The notes under the pieces are model-generated. The model saw only the letters and a list, made by a program, of their open reading frames with translations, was not told the DNA's origin and searched no databases. DNA of 64,000 nt from assembly GCF_002750975.1 (NCBI RefSeq), contig NZ_PEJS01000001.1:2108001-2172000 (forward strand). The letters run 5' to 3'. Origin of the DNA: Stenotrophomonas indicatrix (lineage in GTDB: Bacteria > Pseudomonadota > Gammaproteobacteria > Xanthomonadales > Xanthomonadaceae). Made by a program: the position numbers and the translations under genes. Of this stretch, positions 1-10,266 are shown one piece after another (within the stretch, counting starts at the first letter, position 1; each line of letters opens with the position of its first letter).

Positions 1-3000
1 CGCCGATGTCGATCGCCACCGGACCTGCAGCGCCTCCGCCCTGTGCACTGAGCGCCGTCAGGCGCTGGTTGGACACGGCAAGCAGGCCGCCCGACACCAG
101 GTAGGGCGCCGTGGGCTGCGCAACACGCGACGGATCGGCCCCGGTCAAGGTATCGATCGAAGCGCCCTGCTCCACCAGGATTCCCTTGCCTCCGAACGCG
201 GCCGACAGCAGCACTTCCTGCGCCGTCAGGGTGACGCCGTTGCGCACCACGATGTGCCGCGCGCTGCCTTCCAGCGAATAGGTCGTCGCGTCACGTCGCA
301 GCACGCCGCCAATCAGCATCGTTTCCGGGCGGAACGCATTGAGCGCGGAGTCGAAGATGGTTGCACCGCTGCCGCTGCCGGCGCTGCCGCCTTCGGTGGC
401 AATCTCCAGCACCGCGCCATCGGAGGTGCGCAGGTTGACCGAAAGCGTGCCGCCGCGCCCGTCATTGCTGCCGGCGTTGAAATGGGACAGGCCCTGGAAG
501 ATCGCGGCCGGCACGGCCGAACGTCCTGCGCCGTCGCCAAACACCAGGTTGAGGTTGCCGGCGTCGGTCGGCCGCCAGCGCAGCGCTTCGCCACGCCGCT
601 CGGCCACGCCCTGCACGAACGCGCTGTAGGAGGTCTCGTTGTAGCTGGCATGGCGGCGCACCACCTCCGCTGGCGTCAGCACCAGATCGGTGAGCAGCGG
701 TGAGACACCACCGCCCAGGCTCTGCGCCTGGTGTCCACTGACGCGCCAGGAGCCAGTGCCGGTCGCCACTGGCTGGCGGCTGCCGACGGCGCTTTCGGCG
801 CCAACTTCGACGCGGAATGCGCCCTTCTGCAGGGCGTAGCTGGCCGGCAGCAACGTGTAGGTTCCCGCAGGAAGGCCGGGAACGCCGGCGGTTATGATGA
901 TCTGTTGGCCAACGCGCGGATCGGCACTGCCGTCAGCGGTGCCCAGCGGCGCCTGCGTGCCCGAGCGTCCCGGCATGATCGCGTAGACCGCATTGTCACT
1001 GCCGCTGAAGCGGTAGCGCGGGTTCGCATCCGCCAGCGCATGCCGCAGGATGTCCACCGAGCCACCGCGCCCTGCCACGAACGCGGCACCGGACAGCTCG
1101 CCTCCGCCGGACACATCCAGCACGCTGCCCGCCGCGCCACTGAAGGCATTGGCCACGATGTCGATACCGATCGGGATGTTGGTCGAGCCGGGGCCCAGTA
1201 CATCGAAGTCGGCGCCGTTGCGGCGCCAGCTCACACCGTCCACGGTGCCGCCAAAGGGCAGCGCCAGCCCGGCGCCACTGATGGAGGTCACGCTGCCGGC
1301 AAGCAGATCGACACGGCTGGCACGATTCGAGTTGAACTCGTTGCCGCCCAGCTGCACGCGGCCCCACGGCGCCTGCACCGTGCCGCCCTGCACCACCGTT
1401 GCCGCCACCAGCTCCAGGCTGCCGAACGCAGAATCCGGTGCCGGTTGCGCGCCGCCCGCAATGCCATGGATGCGCAGCACGGCGTCGGGGTTCTGCCAGG
1501 ACGGCACGCCCGAGGGACCGATGTCGGGAACGCCGGCCACGATGCGTCCCTGGGCCTTGGCCGCAGGGTACAGGCGTGCGGCGCTGATATCGATCGAACC
1601 CGGGCTTGCCAGCGTGGAGATTCGTGAAGTGCTGGCGACTGGCGCCAGCATGCGGATGTCGCCGCTGCTGCGCAGCCCGACCTGATCAAAGCCGGCCAGC
1701 CAGGTGACGTCGCGCAGCTCGATCAGATCGGCGTCCACCTCCAGGCGATGCTGCCGGCCGGTATCGAACGGTGCCTCCAGCGGGCGCAGCGTGCCTTCCC
1801 CGGCCGGCTGCCACCAGCGCCCCTGCGCAAGGCGGACATACGGCGCGGCCAGTTGCAGGCGGCTGCCCGCGCTGTTGCCCGGGACGAAGCCGAGGTATCG
1901 CTCGTTCACGCCTTGCAGGCGCAGGCTCTGGTCCATGCGCAGATTGACATCTCCCTGGGCGCGGATATCGCCGAACAGGGCCAGATGATCGAAACCACCG
2001 GCCTCGACCTGCTCCACCGACAGTGCCGCATGGCCGTATTCAAGGCGTGCAGGCAGGCTCGCCGTCTGCGCGGCGTGCTGGGTCAGCGAGATCACCCGCG
2101 GCGCCAGCACCTCCTTACCGTCTGCCGTTCTGCCGTAGGTGCCGCCACCGAAGGCAACACCAAGGGTGCCACCGCGCGCACCGTCGCCGCCCGCCGCTGC
2201 ATCCAGTTCGCCGTGCAGGTACAGGGCATTGCCCGCACGCAGCACGATGCTGCCGCCATCGCTGTCGACCCGGGTACGCCCGCTGCCATCGATATCGAGC
2301 AGCGCCGAAGCACCGGACGCATCCAGCCGTGCACCGCGCTCCACCACCACGAAGGTATCGGGCGGCAGGTGGCGCACGTTGTCCTGGTCCTCCCAGTCCA
2401 GCGCCCCCCCGATCTCGATGGTTCCGCCCTTGCGCACCTGCCCGCGCAACGTCCTGCGCGCGTCGGGCAGGGAAACGGTGTCGCCGCTCACGTCAAGCAG
2501 TGCGCCATCGGTGATCGTCCACTGGCGCTCGCGGCGTGCATCGCCGCGTACGCCCGACGGATCGAATGCCTCGTCCAGGCGGATGCGCCCGCCGGCCGCC
2601 TTCAGACTACCGGCCACAATCAGGTTGCCGGCGCTGAACAGTTCGATCGACTGGCCCGGGTCGACCTCGATCCTGGCCCCCTTGCCAACGCGCAGGTCGG
2701 CCGTGGACAACAGATGCCCGGCGCGCAGTGTCAGGCTGGCGCCGCCACGCTGCGACACGCGTCCGCTGGTTGGATCGGCCTCATACAACGATGGCGTCCA
2801 GGCCTGCACACCCTGCTCGCGGGCCAGTGCCTGCTGTGCGACCTCGGCCAGCCGCAGCGCCGGTCGTTCCACCTGCAGCTGGGTACCCTCTTCAACCGTC
2901 AAGCCGTTGTGACCGGCGATGTCATAGCCGGCAAAGCCACTCTTGAACAGCGCTTCCTGCAAGTGCAGCGACGACGCCGATGCGTCCGTGCCAGGCGCGC

Positions 3001-5971
3001 CGATGGCCACCGCACCGCCTGTTGCCAAAGTGAAGTTGCCGCTGCCGTTGCCGAGCGCACTGAAGCGTGCGTCCTTGCCGATACGCAGCCGGCCACTGCC
3101 GTCGGTGGCGACCTCGGTGCTGGCCGCGAGCAGGCTGACACTGCCCCCCTTGCCCACGCGCCCCTTGCCATTGGCATCGATGACACCACCGGCATCCACC
3201 GAAATCCGTGCACCCTCGCCCACGTTGATGTCGTGGCTGCCGTTGAAGCGCAGCTGTCCACCGTCGATCCACGCCTGTGCGGGACCGCCTTCCGGCGCGG
3301 CAAGCGCGTTGCTCCAGCCGCCGCCAAGATCGATCCGCGCGCCCGCCGCAACATCGAGCGCGCCGCGCCCGGAGGACAGCAGGGCCGTCGGCCTGCCGAG
3401 CACCAGAAGCAGGTTGCCGGCCTCCACCTGGCCGCCGGCAATCTGCACCGTTCCGCCGAGGCTGACGCGGCTTGCGGCAAGGCCAAGCCTGCCGCCCTCC
3501 TGCAACCTGAGCGTGCCATCCAGATCGATGCGGCCGGCCGAAGCGAGGTCCACCTGCCCCCAACGCTGGGCGCTCAGGACCTCACTGTCCAACCACACGG
3601 TATTGCGCTGTGCTTCCCCGACCGGCGCCTGCAGCGTCCACGGCGGGGTGTCGGCCTGGAGCTCTCCGATGCGGACCTGCGAATCGAACACTGCACTGCG
3701 CCCGGTGTTGTCGAAACGCCCAAGCCAAAGCTGGGCGTTGCGGGCCGCCGCCGTCTGCGCCTGCGTGTACCCGTCCTGTCCCTGGTCTGGGCGGCGCGTC
3801 TGCTGCACGCCCTGGAAGGCCACCGTATCCACCTGGCCCTGCAGGACGGCCGTGGGCGCCGAGATCAACAGGCGGCCGGCGTCGCGTCCCACGGTGTAGC
3901 CATTGTCGAAGCGCTGGCCAGGGGCAACCAGTGGATTGCGGAAGGATTCGGTAACCCCCCAACGCTCCTGCTTCAGTTCGTAGCCCTGATACAGACCGTC
4001 GTACAGCATCTCCGCCGGCGCATCGTCAAGCCGGTACAACTGGCCATCGCGCCCACGCAGCCAGCTCTGCTGGACCACGCCGGACTGCACATCCAGGCTG
4101 CCACCGGCCAGATTGATGCGCGAACCGGCGTGGCTGACCACTTCCTTGCCTGCCAGCTGGACGGTGCCGCCCTGCGCCGCCCATTCGCTGATCGAATGCC
4201 CCTGATTGTCCAGGTAGCCACCCACTTCCAGCAGGCCGCCGCCGGCATACCAGCGCGTACCTTCATAGCCACCGGTACCGGCGGCAACTTCGATCAACTG
4301 GCGGCGGTCGATCCACACCTCGCTGCTGATCAGCTTGCCGCTGTCACGGTTGTCCGGCGAATCGCGCAGCTCGTTGCCCTGCACCTTCACCTTGACGTTG
4401 TTGCTCTCCATCGCCACCTGCACGCCCACCGCACCGGAGACGTCCACGCGCGCGCCATCATCCAGGTAGCTGCGCCGGCTGGCGTCGGCGATCACCTGGC
4501 CGCCGGTGGCCACCGCCAGCGAGCCGGCCTGGAAGTTCACATCGCCGCCGGAGACGACTTCGATGCGTGATTGCTCCCGGCGGTCCTGCAGCCGCGAGAG
4601 ATTGTCGAAGGTGCCACTGTTGCTGGCGGCACGAAGCTTGTCCTGCTCGGCCGATTCCCTGATGAGGGCGTCGCGCTGGCTGTCAAGCGCGGTGCTCTTG
4701 CCATCATCTTCGATCAGCACTGCCGTCGTCGAACCCGTGGCCAGGGTCACGCTGCCCTTGCTGTCGGAGGACGAACTCAGCAGATGCACGGTGCCGCGCT
4801 GGTTCAACGTCGTTGTGGCCACCGCCACGCCGGCCTGTTCGACCGTGCGGCCGGCAAGAGTGACGTCGCCCTCGCGCGCTTGGATCAGACCGCTGTTGCG
4901 AACGCTGCCGGCCGTGCTGTCGGTGGCGAAGCGCGGCGCGATCTCATTGCCCCGCGTGGTCGAAGCCGTGTTCTGCGCCGTACCCGCGCCACGGCGGATC
5001 ACGAAACTGTCGCCGGCCGCCAGCTGGGTCTGGCCCCTCCGGGTTTCGATCTGGCCCGCATTCTCCACGCTGTGGCCGGCCAGCAGCACATAGCCTCCGC
5101 CGCGCGTTGCGCTGGTGGGCTCATGCGTGGTGATGCGCGCACCACGTTCAACCATGATCTTGCCCACCGCATCGGTCAGGGCGGACGTGTTCGCATCAAC
5201 GCTGTACAGACCGTTGTCACGGAACTGCGCGTCGCTGATACGTGCTGCAGCAGCCACCAGGTTGCGGACGTTGACCTGGCTGTTGTTGCCGAACACCACG
5301 CCGTTGCGGTTGGCAACGAACACCGTGCCATTGGCCTTCAGCTGGCCGAGAATCTGACTGGGCCTTGCGGCCGGATCATTGACCCGGTTCAACACGGCCC
5401 AGTCAGCGTTCTGCAGGAAATTCAGCGTGGTGTTGCCACCGATGTTGAAGGTTTCCCAGTTCAGGATCGCCTGGTCGGCGGTCTGCTCGATGCTGACCTG
5501 CACCCGGCCGTCGGCGCCCTGCGACTGGGTCGCTTCGCGGGCATTGATCCAGCCACGGGTCAGCGGATTCTCGTCCACCTTCAGGCCATCCTTGCCCAGC
5601 CCATCGGCCACCACGAAGCCCGCCTCCCGTCGCGCCTGCCTGGCCTGCTCCTGCATGCGCTGTTGCAATGCGATGGCCTGCGCGGCCGTGCCGAGGTTGT
5701 CGATCGACTGCTGCAGCTTCTGTCGCGCCGCATCCTGCTGGTGTGCAGGCAGCTGGAACTGGATCGGCGCGCCATTGGGCATACGGCCACTCTGCGCTGC
5801 CGCACCTTGGGCGGCGCCGCGGTCGGCGAACCAGCCGGGGCTGAAGGCCTGCTGCGCCTGGCTGGCAGGAGCGACCACGCTGCCCAGCGCCACGGCCACG
5901 GCCCAGGCCATCGGGTGGCTGCGCCAGAGGGAGGCGGAGAAACGGGCGGCGGGCGAATGCGGGTGCGACAT
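1..5971 (-). CDS. Filamentous haemagglutinin-type two-partner secretion exoprotein (TpsA/PdtA-like), 3' end beyond window
   Basis: The reading frame is open from an ATG at 5971 to the left edge, at least 1990 codons, so the C-terminus is missing. Residues 1-40 hold a basic N-terminus and a hydrophobic Ala/Val stretch ending near ASQAQ, a signal peptide. After a Gln-rich linker, residues ~125-300 are a TPS domain with NWETFNIGG, GTVFVANRNGVVFG and NNSQVNV, which correspond to the NPNGI-type motifs of the family. The rest is Gly/Asp/Ser-rich and repetitive (GGxxxLAAS, GARIDVSG-like units), as expected of a long beta-helix. By family knowledge it would cross the outer membrane through a TpsB partner, not seen in the window. 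It lies directly downstream of the DING protein and type II secretion genes, like pdtA beside hxc in P. aeruginosa, so an adhesin or surface role is inferred. I found no frame break. Confidence 0.93.
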   Translation of the reverse strand, partial: MSHPHSPAARFSASLWRSHPMAWAVAVALGSVVAPASQAQQAFSPGWFADRGAAQGAAAQSGRMPNGAPIQFQLPAHQQDAARQKLQQSIDNLGTAAQAIALQQRMQEQARQARREAGFVVADGLGKDGLKVDENPLTRGWINAREATQSQGADGRVQVSIEQTADQAILNWETFNIGGNTTLNFLQNADWAVLNRVNDPAARPSQILGQLKANGTVFVANRNGVVFGNNSQVNVRNLVAAAARISDAQFRDNGLYSVDANTSALTDAVGKIMVERGARITTHEPTSATRGGGYVLLAGHSVENAGQIETRRGQTQLAAGDSFVIRRGAGTAQNTASTTRGNEIAPRFATDSTAGSVRNSGLIQAREGDVTLAGRTVEQAGVAVATTTLNQRGTVHLLSSSSDSKGSVTLATGSTTAVLIEDDGKSTALDSQRDALIRESAEQDKLRAASNSGTFDNLSRLQDRREQSRIEVVSGGDVNFQAGSLAVATGGQVIADASRRSYLDDGARVDVSGAVGVQVAMESNNVKVKVQGNELRDSPDNRDSGKLISSEVWIDRRQLIEVAAGTGGYEGTRWYAGGGLLEVGGYLDNQGHSISEWAAQGGTVQLAGKEVVSHAGSRINLAGGSLDVQSGVVQQSWLRGRDGQLYRLDDAPAEMLYDGLYQGYELKQERWGVTESFRNPLVAPGQRFDNGYTVGRDAGRLLISAPTAVLQGQVDTVAFQGVQQTRRPDQGQDGYTQAQTAAARNAQLWLGRFDNTGRSAVFDSQVRIGELQADTPPWTLQAPVGEAQRNTVWLDSEVLSAQRWGQVDLASAGRIDLDGTLRLQEGGRLGLAASRVSLGGTVQIAGGQVEAGNLLLVLGRPTALLSSGRGALDVAAGARIDLGGGWSNALAAPEGGPAQAWIDGGQLRFNGSHDINVGEGARISVDAGGVIDANGKGRVGKGGSVSLLAASTEVATDGSGRLRIGKDARFSALGNGSGNFTLATGGAVAIGAPGTDASASSLHLQEALFKSGFAGYDIAGHNGLTVEEGTQLQVERPALRLAEVAQQALAREQGVQAWTPSLYEADPTSGRVSQRGGASLTLRAGHLLSTADLRVGKGARIEVDPGQSIELFSAGNLIVAGSLKAAGGRIRLDEAFDPSGVRGDARRERQWTITDGALLDVSGDTVSLPDARRTLRGQVRKGGTIEIGGALDWEDQDNVRHLPPDTFVVVERGARLDASGASALLDIDGSGRTRVDSDGGSIVLRAGNALYLHGELDAAAGGDGARGGTLGVAFGGGTYGRTADGKEVLAPRVISLTQHAAQTASLPARLEYGHAALSVEQVEAGGFDHLALFGDIRAQGDVNLRMDQSLRLQGVNERYLGFVPGNSAGSRLQLAAPYVRLAQGRWWQPAGEGTLRPLEAPFDTGRQHRLEVDADLIELRDVTWLAGFDQVGLRSSGDIRMLAPVASTSRISTLASPGSIDISAARLYPAAKAQGRIVAGVPDIGPSGVPSWQNPDAVLRIHGIAGGAQPAPDSAFGSLELVAATVVQGGTVQAPWGRVQLGGNEFNSNRASRVDLLAGSVTSISGAGLALPFGGTVDGVSWRRNGADFDVLGPGSTNIPIGIDIVANAFSGAAGSVLDVSGGGELSGAAFVAGRGGSVDILRHALADANPRYRFSGSDNAVYAIMPGRSGTQAPLGTADGSADPRVGQQIIITAGVPGLPAGTYTLLPASYALQKGAFRVEVGAESAVGSRQPVATGTGSWRVSGHQAQSLGGGVSPLLTDLVLTPAEVVRRHASYNETSYSAFVQGVAERRGEALRWRPTDAGNLNLVFGDGAGRSAVPAAIFQGLSHFNAGSNDGRGGTLSVNLRTSDGAVLEIATEGGSAGSGSGATIFDSALNAFRPETMLIGGVLRRDATTYSLEGSARHIVVRNGVTLTAQEVLLSAAFGGKGILVEQGASIDTLTGADPSRVAQPTAPYLVSGGLLAVSNQRLTALSAQGGGAAGPVAIDIG

Positions 5972-6113
5972 CGGGGACCTCGTCAACCTGATGGGCCGCG
6001 TCGGCCGCGGCGAGTACGAAGGGGGCCTGCGTAACGCATGCCCTGCACCTGATAGACGGTGGCCGCGGCGTGAAGACGACAGCTCAGCGCGGATGCGGTG
6101 CCACCACGAAGGA

Positions 6114-6139
6114 AAGCGCCGGCATTTCGGCCGGCGCTT
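6114..6139 (-). terminator. Hairpin terminator of the DING-protein gene
   Basis: A perfect 10-bp stem (AAGCGCCGGC / GCCGGCGCTT) with a 6-base loop lies 29 bases beyond the stop codon of the DING gene. On the minus strand it is followed by a weakly T-rich run. It would separate the secreted phosphate-binding gene from the adhesin gene, which therefore probably has its own promoter at about 5972-6113. Confidence 0.6.
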
Positions 6140-6167
6140 CGATCAGCAGGTGTTGCCTTGCAGACAG

Positions 6168-7361
6168 TTACAGCGGACGGCCGATGCTGGCGCAGGTGCT
6201 CGGGTTGTTCACGGCGCCAGCATTGCTGGCAGTCGCGAAGCGCGCACGGACCGCATCACGCCAGGCCTTGGTCAGCGGGATGAACTTGTGCGCGCGGATG
6301 GCCGCATCGTTCGGGCCCTGCTCGACGCCGGCGACCACGACACTGCCGTAATGGCGGGTCAGGAAGCCACGCACGTTGGCGCCGACAGTGGCGTTCTTGT
6401 AGCACTGGCCGAACACGAAGTTGGTGTAGCCAGCGATCGGGTAGCCCGCGCTCGGGTTGCCAAACACCGGCACCCAGTTGGCGGGATTTTCAGCAGCGGC
6501 GCCGGTCGGCGGCGCAGCGGTTTCCAGGGTCGCCTGCACGCTCACTTCATCCGGCGAGAAGGACTTGACCTTGGCCACCTTGGTGGCATCGGTCAGGCTC
6601 GGGATGACGTCCGGGCCAACGTAGCCGATGCGGCCGTCAACGGCGTACACCGCGTTGTACAGCGAGGTGCCACCGGTGGCCGGCGCGGCGATGAAGTTCG
6701 ACGGCACGGTGGTGAACAGGTTGGCGAAGGTCGACTGCACCGAGAACGCCGGCACGCCGTTCGTCAGCTTCAGGGTGGTGCCGGAGACGTCCGCCGGCTG
6801 GCAGGCGCTGGTCAGGAAGCGGGCCAGCAGCTCGCTGGTACCGCTGCTCTCGCCACGGTAGACAACCTGCAGGGCACCGGTACGGCCCGAACCAGCCAGC
6901 TGGCTCCAGTCATTGATCTTGCCGGAGAAGATGCCGCAGATCTGGGTGACCGACAGATCAACCGCCGAACCGGCCTTGTTGAACGGGATGGTGACCGAGG
7001 TGGCGACCGACGGGATCTGCACCAGCGCGCCGAAGCGGTTGGCATCGCCAGCCACGTTGTAGGTGCTGTTGTAGGTGCTCAGCTCGGTGCTGCTCAGCAC
7101 CGAATCGCTGCCGGCGAAATGCACGGTACCGGTGGTCGAGAACAGCGCCGAGTTGTTTTCCAGGAAGGCCTTCTTGCCGGTGCCCGAACCGGTCACGGCG
7201 TAGCTGAAGTTGGCCGGCAGGATGCTGTCGGCCTGGCCCTTGTAGAGGTCGGCCGGCAGCGAAGCGCCGCCGCCGGTGACAGCGGTCTGGGCCGACGCGG
7301 CACCAGCAGTGGCGAGCAGCGCGGTAGCAACCAGCGCGGCCAGGGTCTTGTACTTGGTCAT
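6168..7361 (-). CDS. DING-family (PstS-like) phosphate-binding exoprotein
   Basis: 397 residues. Residues 1-25 are a clear signal peptide (MTKYKTLAALVATALL...ASAQ), and the mature protein starts with TAVTGGGASLPADLYKG, close to the DINGGGATLPQ start that names the DING family. Further family blocks are GSGTGKKAFL, HFAGSDSVLSSTELSTYN, the phosphate-loop segment GALQVVYRGESSGTSEL, CGIFSGKINDW and the C-terminal SIGRPL. DING proteins bind inorganic phosphate with high affinity, and some are exported by type II secretion in Pseudomonas. The upstream AGGAG supports the ATG. Directly upstream is the gspG-F operon, so this is a likely cargo of that machine (inference), with a role in phosphate scavenging. 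A single CTGTCAT half-site lies upstream, but no complete Pho box was found. Confidence 0.92.
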   Translation of the reverse strand: MTKYKTLAALVATALLATAGAASAQTAVTGGGASLPADLYKGQADSILPANFSYAVTGSGTGKKAFLENNSALFSTTGTVHFAGSDSVLSSTELSTYNSTYNVAGDANRFGALVQIPSVATSVTIPFNKAGSAVDLSVTQICGIFSGKINDWSQLAGSGRTGALQVVYRGESSGTSELLARFLTSACQPADVSGTTLKLTNGVPAFSVQSTFANLFTTVPSNFIAAPATGGTSLYNAVYAVDGRIGYVGPDVIPSLTDATKVAKVKSFSPDEVSVQATLETAAPPTGAAAENPANWVPVFGNPSAGYPIAGYTNFVFGQCYKNATVGANVRGFLTRHYGSVVVAGVEQGPNDAAIRAHKFIPLTKAWRDAVRARFATASNAGAVNNPSTCASIGRPL

Positions 7362-7616
7362 GATCTTCTCCTGAAGGGTTTACTGCGAAGGTGAAACACC
7401 AAGGGAGGAACGGTCACTACACGCCTGCTGCCGCCGAGGGCCTCCCAGCCCACTCTGCGGCGACAGGGACATGCTGGTCGCCGCCGATGACAGGCCGCTT
7501 AAGAAACCTGTGGAAGATCGAGAAAAGGTGTGGAGGATTATGTGGAGAATCGAAAGCCTGCCGCGCTGCGCGCTCGCCGGCCATGGCCCGTCGCTACCCG
7601 TGATGCGCTTCGCGCA

Positions 7617-8816
7617 TCACTGCACCAGCTGGTTCATTTCCATGATCGGCATCAGCACGGCCAGCACGATGGTCAGCACCACGCCCCCCATCACCAGGAT
7701 CATCGTGGGCTCCAGCAATGTAGTGAGTGCCATCGCGCGGCGTTCGATCTCGCGCGAGATGGTCTGTGCAGCGCGGTCGAGCAACGGCGCCAATGAACCG
7801 GTCTTCTCGCCACTGGCCACCAGATGCACCAGGATCGGCGGATACACTTTCTGCACCTTCAGCGCAGCGCCAAGCGAAGTACCTTCGCGCACGCGTGCGG
7901 CCACATCATCGGCACAGCGCGCCAGCAGCGCATTGCCCAGTGTCTGTCGTGCGGCGTCCAGTGCGCGCAGCAAGGGCACACCGGCATCAAGCAGGATCGC
8001 CAGTGTCGATGCGAAGCGTGCGCTGTTCACGCCCAGCACGAAGCGCCCCACCATCGGTACGCGCAGCAGCAGGGTGTCCCAGCGCAGGCGAAGATCCGGC
8101 CGCCGCAGTGCCAGCCGCCAGCCCACCACCAGCGCGCCGATGCCCAATCCCGTCCATATGCCCCATGCGCGTACGAACGCACTGGCCGCCAGCATCACCT
8201 GGGTCAGCATCGGCAGCGTCTGCCGCGCCTGCACGAACGCAGTCACTACCTGGGGAACCACGTAGCTGAGCAGGAAGATCACGATCGCTACCGACACCAG
8301 GCTGATCGCCGCCGGGTAGATGAATGCCGTCAGCACCTTGGCCTGCAGTGCATTGCGTTCTTCGATGTAGTCGGCCAGGCGCTCCATCACCCGCGCCAGA
8401 TCGCCGGAATCTTCGCCCGCACCCACCAGGGCACGATAGATCGCAGGAAAGTCGCGCGGCCGCGCCGCCAGCGCCACGGTCAACCGTTGGCCGGCGCGCA
8501 CATCGGCACGCACCGCAGTGAGTGCCTGTGCAACGTGCGGGCGTTCGGCCTGTTCGATCACCGCGCTCAACGCGCTTTCCAGCGGCAGGCTGGCGGCCAG
8601 CAGGCTGGCAAGTTGCCGCGTGGCCCAGGCCAGTTCGCTGGCCGATAGTCTGCGCGTGCCCCAGCCACTGCCGGAATTTCGTGCGGCTGATACCTGTACC
8701 GGTGTCAGCCCACGCCCGCGCAGTTGCTGGCGCACGCCGCGCGCGTTGTCGGCGTCCAGCTGCCCCTTCTCGATGCGCCCCTGTGCGTTGACGGCCTGGT
8801 AGTCGAACAGTGCCAT
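7617..8816 (-). CDS. gspF: Type II secretion inner-membrane platform protein GspF
   Basis: 399 residues, the usual GspF/PilC length. The N-terminus MALFDYQAVNAQGRIEKGQL is characteristic of the family. The two homologous cytoplasmic T2SSF domains are at about 65-190 and 265-390. The first is followed by a hydrophobic segment around AAISLVSVAIVIFLLSYVV, and a second lies at the C-terminus (ILVMGGVVLTIVLAVLMPI). It is the integral-membrane core on which the ATPase acts. It is the last gene of the gsp operon, 7 bases beyond gspE, and corresponds to HxcS in a PUMA3-like arrangement. The 255 bases between its stop and the DING gene start carry no gene and presumably hold the DING promoter. Confidence 0.95.
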   Translation of the reverse strand: MALFDYQAVNAQGRIEKGQLDADNARGVRQQLRGRGLTPVQVSAARNSGSGWGTRRLSASELAWATRQLASLLAASLPLESALSAVIEQAERPHVAQALTAVRADVRAGQRLTVALAARPRDFPAIYRALVGAGEDSGDLARVMERLADYIEERNALQAKVLTAFIYPAAISLVSVAIVIFLLSYVVPQVVTAFVQARQTLPMLTQVMLAASAFVRAWGIWTGLGIGALVVGWRLALRRPDLRLRWDTLLLRVPMVGRFVLGVNSARFASTLAILLDAGVPLLRALDAARQTLGNALLARCADDVAARVREGTSLGAALKVQKVYPPILVHLVASGEKTGSLAPLLDRAAQTISREIERRAMALTTLLEPTMILVMGGVVLTIVLAVLMPIMEMNQLVQ

Positions 8817-8823
8817 GCGCGCC

Positions 8824-10266
8824 TCAGTCGTCGCCGGTCACGCGCAGGATCTCCTCCAGCGTAGTCACCCCGCTGTCGACCCAGCGCTGCCCGTCCTGGC
8901 GCAGGGTGCGCATGCCGGCGCGCCGCGCGGCCTCGCGCAGCGCAGGTTCGCCCTGCCCTTCATGGATCAGTGCCCGCACGCGCTCATCCACCACGAACAG
9001 TTCGTGGATACCGGTGCGCCCGCGGTAGCCGCTGTTCGCACAGGCGGGGCAGCCTACGGCCCGCCACACGGTGCGGTCCTCGGCATCCACTTCGGCACGC
9101 CGGCACTGCAGGCACAGCCTGCGCACCAGCCGCTGCGCCAGCACGCCACGCAACGATGAGGCCAGCAGGAAAGGTTCCACGCCCATGTCCGCCAGTCGGG
9201 TCACCGCCGAAATCGCATCGTTGGTATGCAGCGATGCCAGCACGCCGTGACCGGTCAGCGACGACTGCACCGCGATCTGCGCCGTTTCCAGGTCACGGAT
9301 CTCGCCGATCATGATGGTGTCCGGATCCTGGCGCAGGATCGCGCGCAATGCGGTGCCGAAACTCATGCCGATGCGCGCGTTGACCTGGATCTGGCCGATA
9401 CCGGCAAAGTCGTACTCCACCGGGTCTTCCACCGTGAGGATGTTGCTGGTGCTGCTGTCGAGCTGCCCCAGTGCCGCATACAGCGATGTGGTCTTGCCAC
9501 TGCCGGTCGGCCCGGTCACCAGCACGATGCCATGCGGCTGGCGGATCAACCCGGTGAAGGTGGCCAGCGTATCGTCGGCCATGCCGAGGCGTTGCAGCTT
9601 CAACCGCCCGGCATCCTTTTCCAGCAGGCGCAGCACCGCCCGTTCGCCGTGCCCGGTGGGCACGGTGGAGACGCGGATATCCAGCGGCCGGCCCCCCACG
9701 CGGATCGCAATGCGCCCATCCTGCGGCAGGCGCTTCTCGGCGATATCCAGGTGGGCCATGATCTTGATGCGCGAGACCAGCGCCGCGTGCAACGCACGTC
9801 GTGGCTGCACCATGTCACGCAGGGTGCCATCGACGCGGTAGCGCACCACCGAATGCGTTTCGAAAGGTTCGATGTGCAGATCGCTTGCACCGTCACGCGC
9901 GGCCTGTGCTAGCAGGGCGTTGATCATGCGGATCACCGGCGCGTCGTCCTGTGCATCCAGCAGATCGGTCACTTCGGGCATGTCCTGCATCAGCCGGTCG
10001 AGATCGACTTCACTTTCGGCCGCGCCGACCAGTGCAGCGGCATCGCCACCGTCACGATACTGCTCGCCCAACCGCTGCTGCCAGGCCGCCGCATCCAGCA
10101 CCTGGAACGGCAGCGGCCCGTGCCGGCGGCGCAGTTCGGCCACCGCCCAGGCGGCGGTCTCGGCAGTTCCCAGCAGGACCGGCGCGCCGCCTGCTTCGGC
10201 CAGCATCACGCCGTGGCTGCGCACCCAGGCATACGGCAGCGCTGGCGGCGGCGTGGCCATGCTCAT
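8824..10266 (-). CDS. gspE: Type II secretion ATPase GspE
   Basis: 480 residues. The GspE N-terminal domain is followed by the secretion ATPase core: Walker A GPTGSGKTTSLYAAL, Asp box DPDTIMIGEIRDLETA, the His box GHGVLASLHTNDA, and the four-cysteine zinc motif (CLQC about 25 residues before CPAC) typical of GspE. It acts in the cytoplasm and drives pseudopilus assembly through GspL and GspF. The ATG overlaps the gspD stop by four bases (ATGA), so translation is coupled. Equivalent to HxcR in P. aeruginosa. Confidence 0.96.
   Translation of the reverse strand: MSMATPPPALPYAWVRSHGVMLAEAGGAPVLLGTAETAAWAVAELRRRHGPLPFQVLDAAAWQQRLGEQYRDGGDAAALVGAAESEVDLDRLMQDMPEVTDLLDAQDDAPVIRMINALLAQAARDGASDLHIEPFETHSVVRYRVDGTLRDMVQPRRALHAALVSRIKIMAHLDIAEKRLPQDGRIAIRVGGRPLDIRVSTVPTGHGERAVLRLLEKDAGRLKLQRLGMADDTLATFTGLIRQPHGIVLVTGPTGSGKTTSLYAALGQLDSSTSNILTVEDPVEYDFAGIGQIQVNARIGMSFGTALRAILRQDPDTIMIGEIRDLETAQIAVQSSLTGHGVLASLHTNDAISAVTRLADMGVEPFLLASSLRGVLAQRLVRRLCLQCRRAEVDAEDRTVWRAVGCPACANSGYRGRTGIHELFVVDERVRALIHEGQGEPALREAARRAGMRTLRQDGQRWVDSGVTTLEEILRVTGDD

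Noticed and set aside
1748..4570. A 940-codon open frame on the plus strand
   Set aside because: It lies exactly antisense and in register to the haemagglutinin-type gene, whose motifs and signal peptide are clear. High GC makes stops rare in that antisense frame.
7460..7493. A Pho box upstream of the DING gene
   Set aside because: One CTGTCAT half-site is present, but the second half at 11-bp spacing is not. A weaker CTGTCGC lies 27 bases away.
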